Source: Arcticibacter sp045629565 (lineage in GTDB: Bacteria; Bacteroidota; Bacteroidia; Sphingobacteriales; Sphingobacteriaceae). Taken from it: a stretch of DNA of 64,000 nucleotides. Position numbers and translations under genes: made by a program. The notes below the pieces were generated by a model. The model was given only the letters and a program-made list of their open reading frames with translations. It ran no database searches and was not told where the DNA came from. The stretch's first letter is position 1. Each line of letters opens with the position of its first letter. This document shows, piece after piece, positions 43,681-51,957 of the stretch. Location: the NCBI RefSeq assembly GCF_045629565.1, contig NZ_JAZQRL010000111.1:62001-126000 (forward strand), given 5' to 3'.

Positions 43681-44982
43681 CTAATTGGAGATCTGGATTT
43701 TCACCTTCTTATTTTTGATCTTTTCGTCTTTGAGCTGGTTTACCACATCACGGATACGGTCGCGTTTGACGGCAGCGTATGATGAGTGATCCAACACCTC
43801 TATCAGGCCAAGGTCTTCCTTAGGAAGCTGGGCTTTCTTGAGAAGCAGGCCGACGATGTCGATCTTATTAACTTTATCTTTTTTCCCGGCGGCAATATAG
43901 ATGGTGTCCCATTCGGTTGCCTGAGGCACGACAGGTCTTTTGGGGAGAGTAATCATTTCAGGTTCCACGCCAAGATGGGCCGGCAGCTCTTCTTTTGTCA
44001 GCATAAGGAATGATGTGCCGGTAGCATGCATACGAGCGGTGCGCCCGTTCCGGTGAATAAAGGCTTCTTTGGTAAGTGGCAGCTGGTAGTGAATAACATA
44101 TTCGATTTCGGGAATATCTAGTCCCCTTGCCGCGAGGTCTGTAGTGATCAGCAAGCGATAGGTTCCGTTTCGAAACTTCAACAAGGTCCGCTCCCGGTCT
44201 TCCTGCTCCATTCCTCCGTGAAATTCTCCGTGAACAATCCCCATATGGTCGAGGAGCTCCCCGATTCTGCCTACTGCATCGCGATGGTTGCAAAAGACCA
44301 GGGTGGATTTATTGCCGATCATACAGATAAGTGAGAAAAGTGTTTCCAGTTTGTCTTCAGCACCACTCATCACTGCTTTATAGCGGAGATCGGGCAAATT
44401 TTCCTCTTTCGAAAGGTAATTGAGTTCAACCGGATTTTTCACACCGGTAAAGGATGGGATTTCGTCCATTCGGGTAGCCGAGGTCAGGATGCGCCTCTCC
44501 AACGCTGCCAGGCACCCGATGATATACGACATATCCTCCTGAAACCCGAATTCTAAGGATTTATCGAACTCGTCCAGGACAAGCGTCCGGATCGCTTCCG
44601 TTTTGAAACTCTCTCTTCTCAGATGCCAGGCAATCCTTCCCGGCGTCCCGATCAGCACAGCAGGAGGATGCATCAAACTATTCTTCTCAATCCGGGTGGA
44701 ATGGCCTCCATAACAGCAGGTCACTTTAAAAGAAGTGCCCATTGCTTTAAACACCTGTTCAATCTGCAGGGCGAGTTCTCTGGAGGGTACCAGTATAAGG
44801 GCCTGGACCTGAGATATGCCCGGATTCAGCGATTTGATCAGTGGCAGCATGAATCCCAACGTTTTTCCAGATCCCGTAGGAGAAAAAAGAACAAGATCTT
44901 TGCTTAAGGGGGTTTGGAGTGCATGCTCCTGCATTTGGTTAAGAGCAACTATTTTAAGATTTTCAAGTGCTTTCCTGATCAT
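43681..44982 (-). CDS. DEAD-box RNA helicase, DbpA-like
   Basis: A 433-residue ATP-dependent RNA helicase. Motifs in order are SPTGSGKT (I), PSRELALQ (Ia), GTPGR (Ib), LDEFDKSLEFG (II, with DEFD instead of DEAD), TSATR (III), TDLAARGLD (V) and HRNGRTAR (VI). The C-terminal 70 residues (IYIAAGKKDKVNKIDIVGLL) match the DbpA RNA-binding domain, which in E. coli recognises hairpin 92 of 23S rRNA, so a role in large-subunit assembly is likely. The ATG at 44982 is preferred to a TTG at 45006, which lies inside the promoter element. Confidence 0.93.
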   Translation of the reverse strand: MIRKALENLKIVALNQMQEHALQTPLSKDLVLFSPTGSGKTLGFMLPLIKSLNPGISQVQALILVPSRELALQIEQVFKAMGTSFKVTCCYGGHSTRIEKNSLMHPPAVLIGTPGRIAWHLRRESFKTEAIRTLVLDEFDKSLEFGFQEDMSYIIGCLAALERRILTSATRMDEIPSFTGVKNPVELNYLSKEENLPDLRYKAVMSGAEDKLETLFSLICMIGNKSTLVFCNHRDAVGRIGELLDHMGIVHGEFHGGMEQEDRERTLLKFRNGTYRLLITTDLAARGLDIPEIEYVIHYQLPLTKEAFIHRNGRTARMHATGTSFLMLTKEELPAHLGVEPEMITLPKRPVVPQATEWDTIYIAAGKKDKVNKIDIVGLLLKKAQLPKEDLGLIEVLDHSSYAAVKRDRIRDVVNQLKDEKIKNKKVKIQISN

Positions 44983-45003
44983 GTTGTGGTAGAAGTTATT
45001 CGG

Positions 45004-45038
45004 CAAAGGTACGGGTTGTGTTGGTATTAGCTTTCAAA
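45004..45038 (-). promoter_or_regulatory. Promoter of the DbpA-like helicase gene
   Basis: On the minus strand TTTG (45038-45035) and TACCTTTG (45011-45004, exact TAnnTTTG) are separated by 23 bases. This is the most complete Bacteroidota-type promoter in the window. The predicted RNA start leaves a leader of about 17 bases before the ATG at 44982. Confidence 0.65.
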
Positions 45039-45190
45039 TACAGCAAACTGTAGGATAAATCCACAACAAAAAAAGGCAGGTGGTTCGATTTTCAAAATTA
45101 CTCACCTGACTATCAATGACTTACAAATAGCAGATACTTTGGCCTGATTCTTACTCTTTAGGTTGTATAATTCACCTAAAGAAAAATATT

Positions 45191-45385
45191 ATGAGAAAAT
45201 TATTGTTTTCAGCCGCCATACTAAGTTTTGCAGGAATCACTGCAATTAGCGCAAGCAACCACGAAGTTCAAACAGTTAAAGCTGGCTTTGCCCAGGATAC
45301 CACTGATACAGCATCTACCACTACAACCACAAGCCCTGTTGACACTACCACGACAACAGGCAGCGACACTACGTCTACTAAATAA
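45191..45385 (+). CDS. Small exported Thr-rich protein
   Basis: A 64-residue protein with an N-terminal signal peptide (MRKLLFSAAILSFAGITAISA, likely cleaved near residue 21) and a mature part that ends in about 26 residues of almost only Thr, Ser, Asp and Gly. It has its own strong terminator. I know of no function; a surface or periplasmic disordered peptide is the most that can be said. Confidence 0.7.
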   Translation: MRKLLFSAAILSFAGITAISASNHEVQTVKAGFAQDTTDTASTTTTTSPVDTTTTTGSDTTSTK

Positions 45386-45410
45386 AAAACATGTCTTTTG
45401 AGCGATGATC

Positions 45411-45450
45411 GAAGGAGCCAGTGTGAGAGTCTGGCTCCTTCTCTTTTTTA
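45411..45450 (+). terminator. Rho-independent terminator of the small exported protein
   Basis: GAAGGAGCCAG (45411-45421) and CTGGCTCCTTC (45431-45441) form an 11-bp perfect stem with a nine-base loop, followed by TCTTTTTT on the plus strand. Confidence 0.9.
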
Positions 45451-45463
45451 GTCTCTATTTGCC

Positions 45464-46093
45464 CTACAGTCCGGAGCTAGATTTTTGATCATTAATCAGG
45501 TTTTCACACAGTGCAAAAGTGTTGTCGCTCATACGAAAGCACAATCCGGATATCAGCGCCACATTCTGATCGCTTTCATCAATCAGGGTGAGTGATTCGT
45601 CTGTCGGAAAGGACAAAAGCCTGTCTGCCTCTTCGGGGATAAACTGGCGGCTATGGGTCAAACGATAAGCTTGCTGCATGAGAAAGTAGATAGTCATGTG
45701 GGCATAACCCATCGCATCATTCATCCAGAATTGATACGATCCGAGCTCTTCGTCTTCATTGAGCTCTGAAACACATTCATCCCCAATACCCTCATCGAGT
45801 GCTTCTTTCAACGCCACGTCATCAATGTTGTTGATGTTTAGAAGAGTATCGCCTGTCCGCTCAAGGTCATACATCAGCTCGAGCAACAGCTTGATGTTGG
45901 GGTCTTTCAATGTCTCCAGTAAGGAAATATCACCGGGATACTCTTCTCCTTCTTCAAAGATTGCTCGTAAGTCACTGAGTTCATCACACAAGGCGGCGTT
46001 TAAGCCATATACAAACAACTCCCTGTAAACAACACACATCATGCACGCGCTGTGTAATATCTCTTTTCGGTAATCAAATTGTTCTGCTTCCAT
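45464..46093 (-). CDS. Unknown acidic protein
   Basis: A 209-residue, strongly acidic protein starting MEAEQFDYRKEIL. It has a cysteine pair (ACMMCVVY) early and predicted long helices. The open frame extends to 46186 but that would overlap the next gene, so the ATG at 46093 is used. I do not recognise a family. It is on the same strand as the small gene at 46161 and topB further up. Confidence 0.6.
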   Translation of the reverse strand: MEAEQFDYRKEILHSACMMCVVYRELFVYGLNAALCDELSDLRAIFEEGEEYPGDISLLETLKDPNIKLLLELMYDLERTGDTLLNINNIDDVALKEALDEGIGDECVSELNEDEELGSYQFWMNDAMGYAHMTIYFLMQQAYRLTHSRQFIPEEADRLLSFPTDESLTLIDESDQNVALISGLCFRMSDNTFALCENLINDQKSSSGL

Positions 46094-46160
46094 AAGGTAT
46101 ACGGCAGGTCTGTTACTCCCCCCACCATGTGAACAAAGAGACGTTGAATATTTTCGAGAC

Positions 46161-46391
46161 TTAGGATAACCGGTAACGCTCGTCAATTATCTGACCTATC
46201 GCTTCGATGAGTTCCTGATCGTGTGGCACGTTCCCTTTTAATCGCCATGTGGCCGTGCTTTTCACCAAAGTCCGGGTTACATGATTTAATAAGACCTGAA
46301 CTTCTATGCACGAATTACTTACTGTAGGGAATTTAATCACCTGAAAATTATAATCAAGATCCTTAAACGTTAAGTTCAATGCCTGTTTCAT
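46161..46391 (-). CDS. Unknown small protein
   Basis: A 76-residue protein starting MKQALNLTFKDLDYN with an alternating strand pattern and a final helix (DQELIEAIGQIIDERY). The ATG at 46391 is preferred over a TTG six codons earlier. It ends 67 bases before the gene at 45464 and may be co-transcribed with it. No family recognised. Confidence 0.5.
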   Translation of the reverse strand: MKQALNLTFKDLDYNFQVIKFPTVSNSCIEVQVLLNHVTRTLVKSTATWRLKGNVPHDQELIEAIGQIIDERYRLS

Positions 46392-46522
46392 AAATAGTTC
46401 TCCATTCAAAAATACATTGTCAACCTTAGTTCAATGTAAGCAATATATGAAGTTTTTTGTTTTAAAATTTCCCACTCTTCTCTGTATTGGTCAGAATTTC
46501 GTAAATAGATGGTCAGATTATC

Positions 46523-46705
46523 GTGAACGGAACGTCTCTGAGCCTGATCGCGCTAAGGAAAATCGCTATCGCATGGCGAAGCGACCGTCTGCTGGAAGAG
46601 CAGACACCATCGTTATTTTACCCAGGCATCACACGGGCTGAGCAGGTTCTGCGGCGACGGTTAGGAAGCGGTGATCTTGCCTATTCCTGGCTCACTTCTG
46701 AGTAA
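46523..46705 (+). other. Weak open frame, possible small gene or remnant
   Basis: A 60-codon frame from a GTG (46523) to 46705, overlapping the 3' end of the convergent gene at 46681 by 25 bases. It reads like real protein (IAWRSDRLLEEQTPSL, RAEQVLRRRLGSGD) but has no ATG and no visible promoter, and the frame is open only after a stop at 46502-46504. It could be the tail of a decayed gene. The remaining sequence of 46410-46522 shows nothing I can name. Confidence 0.25.
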
Positions 46706-47229
46706 GAGCTAAAATACCAGTAACCTTGGTGGTCTTTTCGATAGCAAACGTTAAAGACACTTCCTTCGACCGATAAACGAAAAGAAAAGGCAGAGCTTTG
46801 TTTGTCTTTGGGCAGGTAGTTAACCATGACGCTGTCTGCGGCCAGTTCAACCTCCTCCTTTGCTGCTTTTTGGTCAAGCTGCACCTCCAAATCTTCATCA
46901 AACAAAGCGTAGTAGAGATTTTGCAGTTGATGCACATACCGCAAAGTTTGTACGTGGCCCCCCAGGGAAAACGTGAACCCGTCGGAAGCGGGGATCAGGA
47001 CCATACTCCCCTTTTTCCAGCCTCTGTCTTCCGGTGTGTACAAAAATGAGTATCCGTTAAGCCATAACGTCGATAAAGTGACTGCAGCAACTTGCGCCGG
47101 GGCCACGGGAGAGTGCTCAAAAAAACTGACTTTATTCTCGTCCAGAGCCCTAACGGTAGCAACAACGGTCTTGTCATTTCCATCGGGATGAAGAATATTG
47201 CCGATCCGGAGTTCAGAAAGATTAACCAT
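46681..47229 (-). CDS. Unknown protein of a phage/Bacteroidota type (GNxL...YVHQLQNLY)
   Basis: A 182-residue protein starting MVNLSELRIGNILHPDG. The opening ELRIGN and the central RYVHQLQNLYYAL are typical of a family of uncharacterised proteins found widely in Bacteroidota genomes and their phages and mobile elements. No function is known to me. Its start codon overlaps the topB stop by one base (TAATG), so it is translated from the topB transcript. Confidence 0.7.
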   Translation of the reverse strand: MVNLSELRIGNILHPDGNDKTVVATVRALDENKVSFFEHSPVAPAQVAAVTLSTLWLNGYSFLYTPEDRGWKKGSMVLIPASDGFTFSLGGHVQTLRYVHQLQNLYYALFDEDLEVQLDQKAAKEEVELAADSVMVNYLPKDKQSSAFSFRLSVEGSVFNVCYRKDHQGYWYFSSYSEVSQE

Positions 47230-49355
47230 TAGCCAGTAGTGTTTAGTGTACGAGGTTCAAATACAAAGTGAGCCTTCCCATCAGCCAGTATCAAAGAGGC
47301 ATCAAATATCTTACCCGACTTGGATTTAAAGCCTCTTATGACATCTGTCTTCCCTTTTTCGATCAACATCATGATCTGCTCCTCGGTAAGCTTCTTTTCA
47401 GACATCGTTCGCCAGATGACAAACTTACAGCCACTGGCATAACCGCTGCATCCGGCTGCCTTTTCTGTTATGCGAATGATGCCTTTTTTACATAGCGGAC
47501 AAACTGTTGCTCCCTCCACGTCTTGAGGCGACAGCTTTCCATTCAGTTCAGCACCTACTTCAAGCAATTCGCGGGTGATTGTGCGGGTATACTCGCGAAT
47601 TTCATTTTTAAAATCCTGAACTGAGGCGCCTGACCTGATTTCCTCCAATCGCTTTTCCCATAGACCGGTAAGTTCGGCCTGGGCAATCTGCTTATCCTTC
47701 ACCAGATCGTAAACCGCTAATCCCTTTTCAGAAGGAAGCAGGTTTTTCTTGTCCCGCCGGATATAGTCCCTTTTGATCAGCGTTTCAATAATCGATGCGC
47801 GAGTAGCGGGGGTACCAAGACCCGTATCTTTCATTGCCTGCCGCAGCTCCTCATCTTCAATTTCCTTTCCCGAAGTCTCCATAGCTTTCAAAAGGCTTGC
47901 CTCATTGTACAGGGGCTTGGGCTTAGTCTGCTTCTCGAGTAACTCCTTTTTTTCTACCTGCAACAATTCGCCCTTGATCACTTTGGGCAGGGTCGGATTC
48001 TCCTCGTCTTCCTTCTCCGTATCGGCCTGATTGAATACAGCGCGCCAACCCGCAGTCTGGATGACGGTTCCGTTAGCGACGAACATGGAGCCAGACTCCA
48101 GAGAGATCTTGGTAAGCTCCTTTATACATTCCTGATGAAAGGCTTCCAGCATCCTTCCGCTGATAAGATCATAGATCACCTGCTGGTCTTCCGGAAGGTA
48201 GTGAGGTTTATTGTTCGTAGGGAGCAGCGCATGGTGATCCGTTACTTTCTTTACGTTTACGCTGCGTTTGTTCAGCTTGGCGGTTTGTAATTCCGCTGCC
48301 TGTTTACCAAAGGCAGGATGCCCGGTCTGATTGGCTATCAGAGCAGGGATTTCGGCAAAAATATCATCTCCGATATACCGGCTTCCTGTTCTCGGATAGG
48401 TGATCAGCTTGGATTCATAAAGCGTTTGCGCAAGAGTCAGGGTCTGGTCGGCCGTAAACCCCTTGCGTTTGTTCGCTTCCTGCTGCAAACTACTCAAATC
48501 ATGCAGCAGGGGCGGCTGTTCTTTTCGCGGCTTTACGTCTACGTTAAGCACTTCAGCTCCCTGGTTGAAACCTGATGCCGCGTCCTTCACTGCTTCAAGA
48601 ACCTGTTGAGCAGCATCCAGTTTATCAAAATTTTTAACAGACAAGGCTTTAAAAAGCTGTCCGTCTTTATTTACCCAAATGGCGATCTGGTAATAGACCT
48701 GAGGTTTAAAGTTTTTGTTTTCCAGATAGCGGGCGCAGATCATGGCGAGCGTAGGCGTCTGCACCCTTCCGAGCGATAACACCGAGTGATTTCCCGCCGC
48801 TATGCTTAAGGCCTGCGTAGCATTCAAACCAACGATCCAGTCAGACTCCGAACGGCATTGGGCTGAATAAAAAAGCGTATCATATTCTGATCCAGGCTTC
48901 AGATTTCGAAATCCTTGTTTAATTGCCTCATCGGTCTGCGATGATATCCAAAGCCTCCTGAAGGGCTTTTTACATTTAAGATGGTAATAAATGTATCTGA
49001 AGATCAGCTCCCCCTCTCTCCCGGCATCCGTTGCGACGATAATTTCAGTGGCCGACTCAAACAGGTTCCTGATGACATTGAGCTGTTTAACCACTCCCGG
49101 GTCGTCCTTCAAAACGCCATTTACCTTATTTTGCTTAACTGCGAGTTTAAACCGCTCAGGAAGCATAGGAAGGTTCTCCAGGCGCCAGCCTTTGAAGCCA
49201 TACGCCTCCGGCGCCGCGAGCTGAACGAGATGACCAAAAGCCCAGGTGAACGAATAGTCTTTTCCTTCGACGTAACCTTCTTTTTTCATCGTTGCTCCAA
49301 ATACCTTGGCAAGTTCACGGGCAACTGATGGTTTCTCTGCGATGACGACCTTCAT
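47229..49355 (-). CDS. topB: DNA topoisomerase III
   Basis: A 708-residue type IA topoisomerase that decatenates DNA. It has the N-terminal TOPRIM domain (VIAEKPSVARELA, ATDAGREGELIFRYI), the catalytic Tyr in KLITYPRTGSRYI, and LGTPATRASIIETL. The end carries one four-cysteine zinc-ribbon-like segment (CPLCKKGIIRI... CSGYASGC) and a final domain. It is followed without gap by an unknown gene; Bacteroidota carry topB in both chromosomes and conjugative elements, but no transfer or integrase gene is here. Confidence 0.95.
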   Translation of the reverse strand: MKVVIAEKPSVARELAKVFGATMKKEGYVEGKDYSFTWAFGHLVQLAAPEAYGFKGWRLENLPMLPERFKLAVKQNKVNGVLKDDPGVVKQLNVIRNLFESATEIIVATDAGREGELIFRYIYYHLKCKKPFRRLWISSQTDEAIKQGFRNLKPGSEYDTLFYSAQCRSESDWIVGLNATQALSIAAGNHSVLSLGRVQTPTLAMICARYLENKNFKPQVYYQIAIWVNKDGQLFKALSVKNFDKLDAAQQVLEAVKDAASGFNQGAEVLNVDVKPRKEQPPLLHDLSSLQQEANKRKGFTADQTLTLAQTLYESKLITYPRTGSRYIGDDIFAEIPALIANQTGHPAFGKQAAELQTAKLNKRSVNVKKVTDHHALLPTNNKPHYLPEDQQVIYDLISGRMLEAFHQECIKELTKISLESGSMFVANGTVIQTAGWRAVFNQADTEKEDEENPTLPKVIKGELLQVEKKELLEKQTKPKPLYNEASLLKAMETSGKEIEDEELRQAMKDTGLGTPATRASIIETLIKRDYIRRDKKNLLPSEKGLAVYDLVKDKQIAQAELTGLWEKRLEEIRSGASVQDFKNEIREYTRTITRELLEVGAELNGKLSPQDVEGATVCPLCKKGIIRITEKAAGCSGYASGCKFVIWRTMSEKKLTEEQIMMLIEKGKTDVIRGFKSKSGKIFDASLILADGKAHFVFEPRTLNTTG

Positions 49356-49690
49356 ACCGCAGTAAGGATAGAGCAGTTAGCTGATTCTATTGGAAGCGAT
49401 CCCCGAAAGAGAATTAAAGGTGCGTTTCTGAAGTGAGCTTTGGACATGACTTTTTTAACAAATGCTGAGCTGCAAATATAACCCAGAAATCAGTCAGGCG
49501 ATCAGCTTTCTTTCAACGGTCGTTTCCGAACGCAACCTAAAAGCCGACTATTCATCAGATTGTTGAATTTCACTTCTGCCTTTGCTGCTATAATCCGCTA
49601 TCGAATAAATTAAATAATCCGCTCTTTAGAACCATAGCTGGCCCTGACGCGCTAAGTGCCTTCTGAATCAACCCTGCCGTTAATCCAGGA
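49356..49690. other. 335-bp spacer between topB and the cytochrome gene
   Basis: No open frame that looks coding. The minus strand has an exact -7 element (TATATTTG, 49480-49473), which would give a topB leader of about 110 bases. The segments around 49654-49715 contain short imperfect inverted repeats (TAAGTGC/GCACTTA, TTCTGA/TCAGAA) overlapping the cytochrome C-terminus, but no T-run follows, so no terminator is called. Confidence 0.5.
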
Positions 49691-50668
49691 TCAGAACTTA
49701 GCACTTACCGTCCGCTCGATGCGATTACTTATCGGCTTTAAGCTTTTGAGATAGGCATGAATCGCTTTAAGATCTGAGGTTTTCATACCTGCGTACATGG
49801 TCCAGGGCATGGGCGTATTCAACTCGTCGGCAGTCAGCTCCTGTTTCACGAAGTTAGCGTCATCATACGCCGCAAAACGACTCAGGAACATGGCTTCAGA
49901 CCAGCTTCCGATACCTGTTTCGCGATCAGGAGTAAGGTTCGGTGTGCGCACGATTCCAGCTGGCTGTTTGAACTCCATACCCCCGCCGAATTCCGTGCCT
50001 TTAATTACGCTGCCTTTATCCACCTGGCTATGGCAATCAACACATCCCGCCACATTCACGAGGTATCGGCCGTAGCTCAGCTGATCATTTTCAGAAGGTC
50101 TTTTGCTAAAAGACGGTGCCTGAGGCATTGTGTTGATAAGGAAGTTGACTGGAAAATCAATCTCCCGCTCAGGGACTTCGTTTTCAACAGGTTCCAATGT
50201 CCGGATATAAGCAATAATACTATATATATCTTCCCTGTCCATTCTTCCGAACCGGTGAGAGGCCATTAAGGGAAATAGCGCCTCACCGTCTTTGTTTACA
50301 CCGGCTGTCACCGCACGAAAGATCTCTCCGTCAGTCCAGTCATTCAACGCATAAGGGGTAAGGTTAGGTGCAAAGAAGACGCCTGGGAAACCCATTTCCC
50401 TGGAGAACTTCTCCCCACCTGCTCCTTGCTTCTCATGGGCCATGGGCCCGGAATAGTATTTCCATTCGCGGGTGGAGTGGCAATCCATACAGACGGCGAC
50501 GTGGTTTGCCAGGTAGCGGCCTCTTTCCACACGTTCAGCACTTTTCTCAATGGTCAGCTCCGGCGCCGGCCCGGTAGCTGGTAACGCGGTTTTAACATAT
50601 ACACCACCCGCCAAGGCAAGGATGAGAACGAGGGCAAGAATTATGCCGGCTACTTTAAGTACTTTCAT
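49691..50668 (-). CDS. Di-haem c-type cytochrome
   Basis: A 325-residue exported protein with an N-terminal signal/anchor helix (about 5-25) and two cytochrome c domains. The haem sites are CMDCH (about residue 61) and CVDCH (about 213), with candidate axial Met residues in GMEFKQPAG and TPMPWTMYAGM. It resembles cytochrome subunits that accept electrons from periplasmic alcohol or sugar dehydrogenases. A PQQ-type sugar dehydrogenase with its own haem domain is encoded nearby (51958), so the two may share an electron route; that link is inferred. Confidence 0.88.
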   Translation of the reverse strand: MKVLKVAGIILALVLILALAGGVYVKTALPATGPAPELTIEKSAERVERGRYLANHVAVCMDCHSTREWKYYSGPMAHEKQGAGGEKFSREMGFPGVFFAPNLTPYALNDWTDGEIFRAVTAGVNKDGEALFPLMASHRFGRMDREDIYSIIAYIRTLEPVENEVPEREIDFPVNFLINTMPQAPSFSKRPSENDQLSYGRYLVNVAGCVDCHSQVDKGSVIKGTEFGGGMEFKQPAGIVRTPNLTPDRETGIGSWSEAMFLSRFAAYDDANFVKQELTADELNTPMPWTMYAGMKTSDLKAIHAYLKSLKPISNRIERTVSAKF

Positions 50669-50781
50669 TAGATATCTAATTGGTTATTAGCATCTAAAAT
50701 GCAAAATACTTTTCTCTTGCAAAGCACTGAGAAGACATTTGTTCAGCTGTGGTGGACGACTCCGGGACGACAATAATGAAA

Positions 50782-51798
50782 TTAAAAGATAACTCGTGTA
50801 AGTCCCCTTTCGTTCATCTCATTCCAAAAAGCCGCAGGAACGTTCACATTGGCCATTTCGATGTTTCCCCTGACCCTTTTAGCACTACTGGTGTTCAACG
50901 CTATAGCTTCAACACCGGGTGCTGACAATCCAAAGCCTACGCAAGCCTCTGCAGGCTTGACCGCATATTTCTCGCAAATTGTGAAAAACATTTCTCGCCA
51001 GTTAAATAATTCTGCATCTGCTTCCTTGTCTGCCAAGCGGTAATTATAATAATCGGAGCCGATAAGGAACCCGGCGTTGAACACTGCAGAGTTAATGATC
51101 GTGATGCCCTGGTCCTTTAAATTCTTCATAAAAGCAATCAGATCTTCCGGGTGGCTATGCAATGTCATACTGTTTGCAATCATTACCCAGTCGAGCTCTA
51201 CATCTTTAGATATGCGCTCTATGACGTGCCAGTCTTTTGCTCCGACGCCAACGGCCTTGACTTTGCCCGACTTCTTTAAGTCAGACAGCGCGCGGTAAGC
51301 ATCCAGAATGTCCTGGTACCTTTTGGTCCGCTCTTCTTCATTGTCTGTTGCCAGGAGGTATTCGTCAGGGTCATGAACCGATACCATTTGCGGACTGTAT
51401 TCGCCCAGCAAATCATTGCCTTGTTCAAAGCAAGCTAAGATACCGTCATAGCTGATATTTTGAACGGCGTCGTACTTCAAGTCTTTCCATACACCCGGTT
51501 CGAATGTAGGTTCCGCCCCTACGAGGTCGGTTCTCATCCATCCCAACTTGTTGCTGATGATAACATCATCAGGATGAACACCAAGGTCTTTTAAACTTTT
51601 TCCAAGTGCCTCAAGCGCCAGTCCCGCGCCATACTTGCCTGCCGAATCAAAAACAACTGGCTTTGGAGAATGCTTGATACATTCATCGACTATTGCAAGC
51701 TTATCGGAATAATCAAGTGCTGTGTAAAGGTTACCGAGGGCACTTGTTCCGAAAATTACTTTCGGCAGGTGAATTTTGCTCTTGTGTATATCTGTCAT
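50782..51798 (-). CDS. Aldo/keto reductase, probable D-threo-aldose / L-fucose dehydrogenase
   Basis: A 338-residue TIM-barrel oxidoreductase. FGTSALGNLY opens the barrel; the catalytic set includes Asp in VFDSAGKYG, Tyr of KYG and Lys in ISNKLGWM. The sequence type fits aldose 1-dehydrogenases of the L-fucose/D-threo-aldose group, which oxidise free sugars with NAD(P). It is divergent from the PQQ-type sugar dehydrogenase gene, so both may handle aldoses. No signal peptide: cytoplasmic. Confidence 0.85.
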   Translation of the reverse strand: MTDIHKSKIHLPKVIFGTSALGNLYTALDYSDKLAIVDECIKHSPKPVVFDSAGKYGAGLALEALGKSLKDLGVHPDDVIISNKLGWMRTDLVGAEPTFEPGVWKDLKYDAVQNISYDGILACFEQGNDLLGEYSPQMVSVHDPDEYLLATDNEEERTKRYQDILDAYRALSDLKKSGKVKAVGVGAKDWHVIERISKDVELDWVMIANSMTLHSHPEDLIAFMKNLKDQGITIINSAVFNAGFLIGSDYYNYRLADKEADAELFNWREMFFTICEKYAVKPAEACVGFGLSAPGVEAIALNTSSAKRVRGNIEMANVNVPAAFWNEMNERGLTRVIF

Positions 51799-51957
51799 TA
51801 TCAGGAATTTGATTTTTTAGAAAAACAAATTGTAGTTCCTGCAATTATAAAGAAGTCATCTATTATAATTAAATATTATTTGGTTACTTCTGATAGGCTA
51901 TCATAGCCTGCAAATCACTAAATTAGCAACAGAACTAAACCATTCATTTTCCAGAAT

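Noticed and set aside
46417..46641. 74-codon frame starting in the spacer before topB-linked genes
   Set aside because: Starts in AT-rich non-coding sequence, switches composition midway and overlaps a better-looking frame at 46523; no family features.
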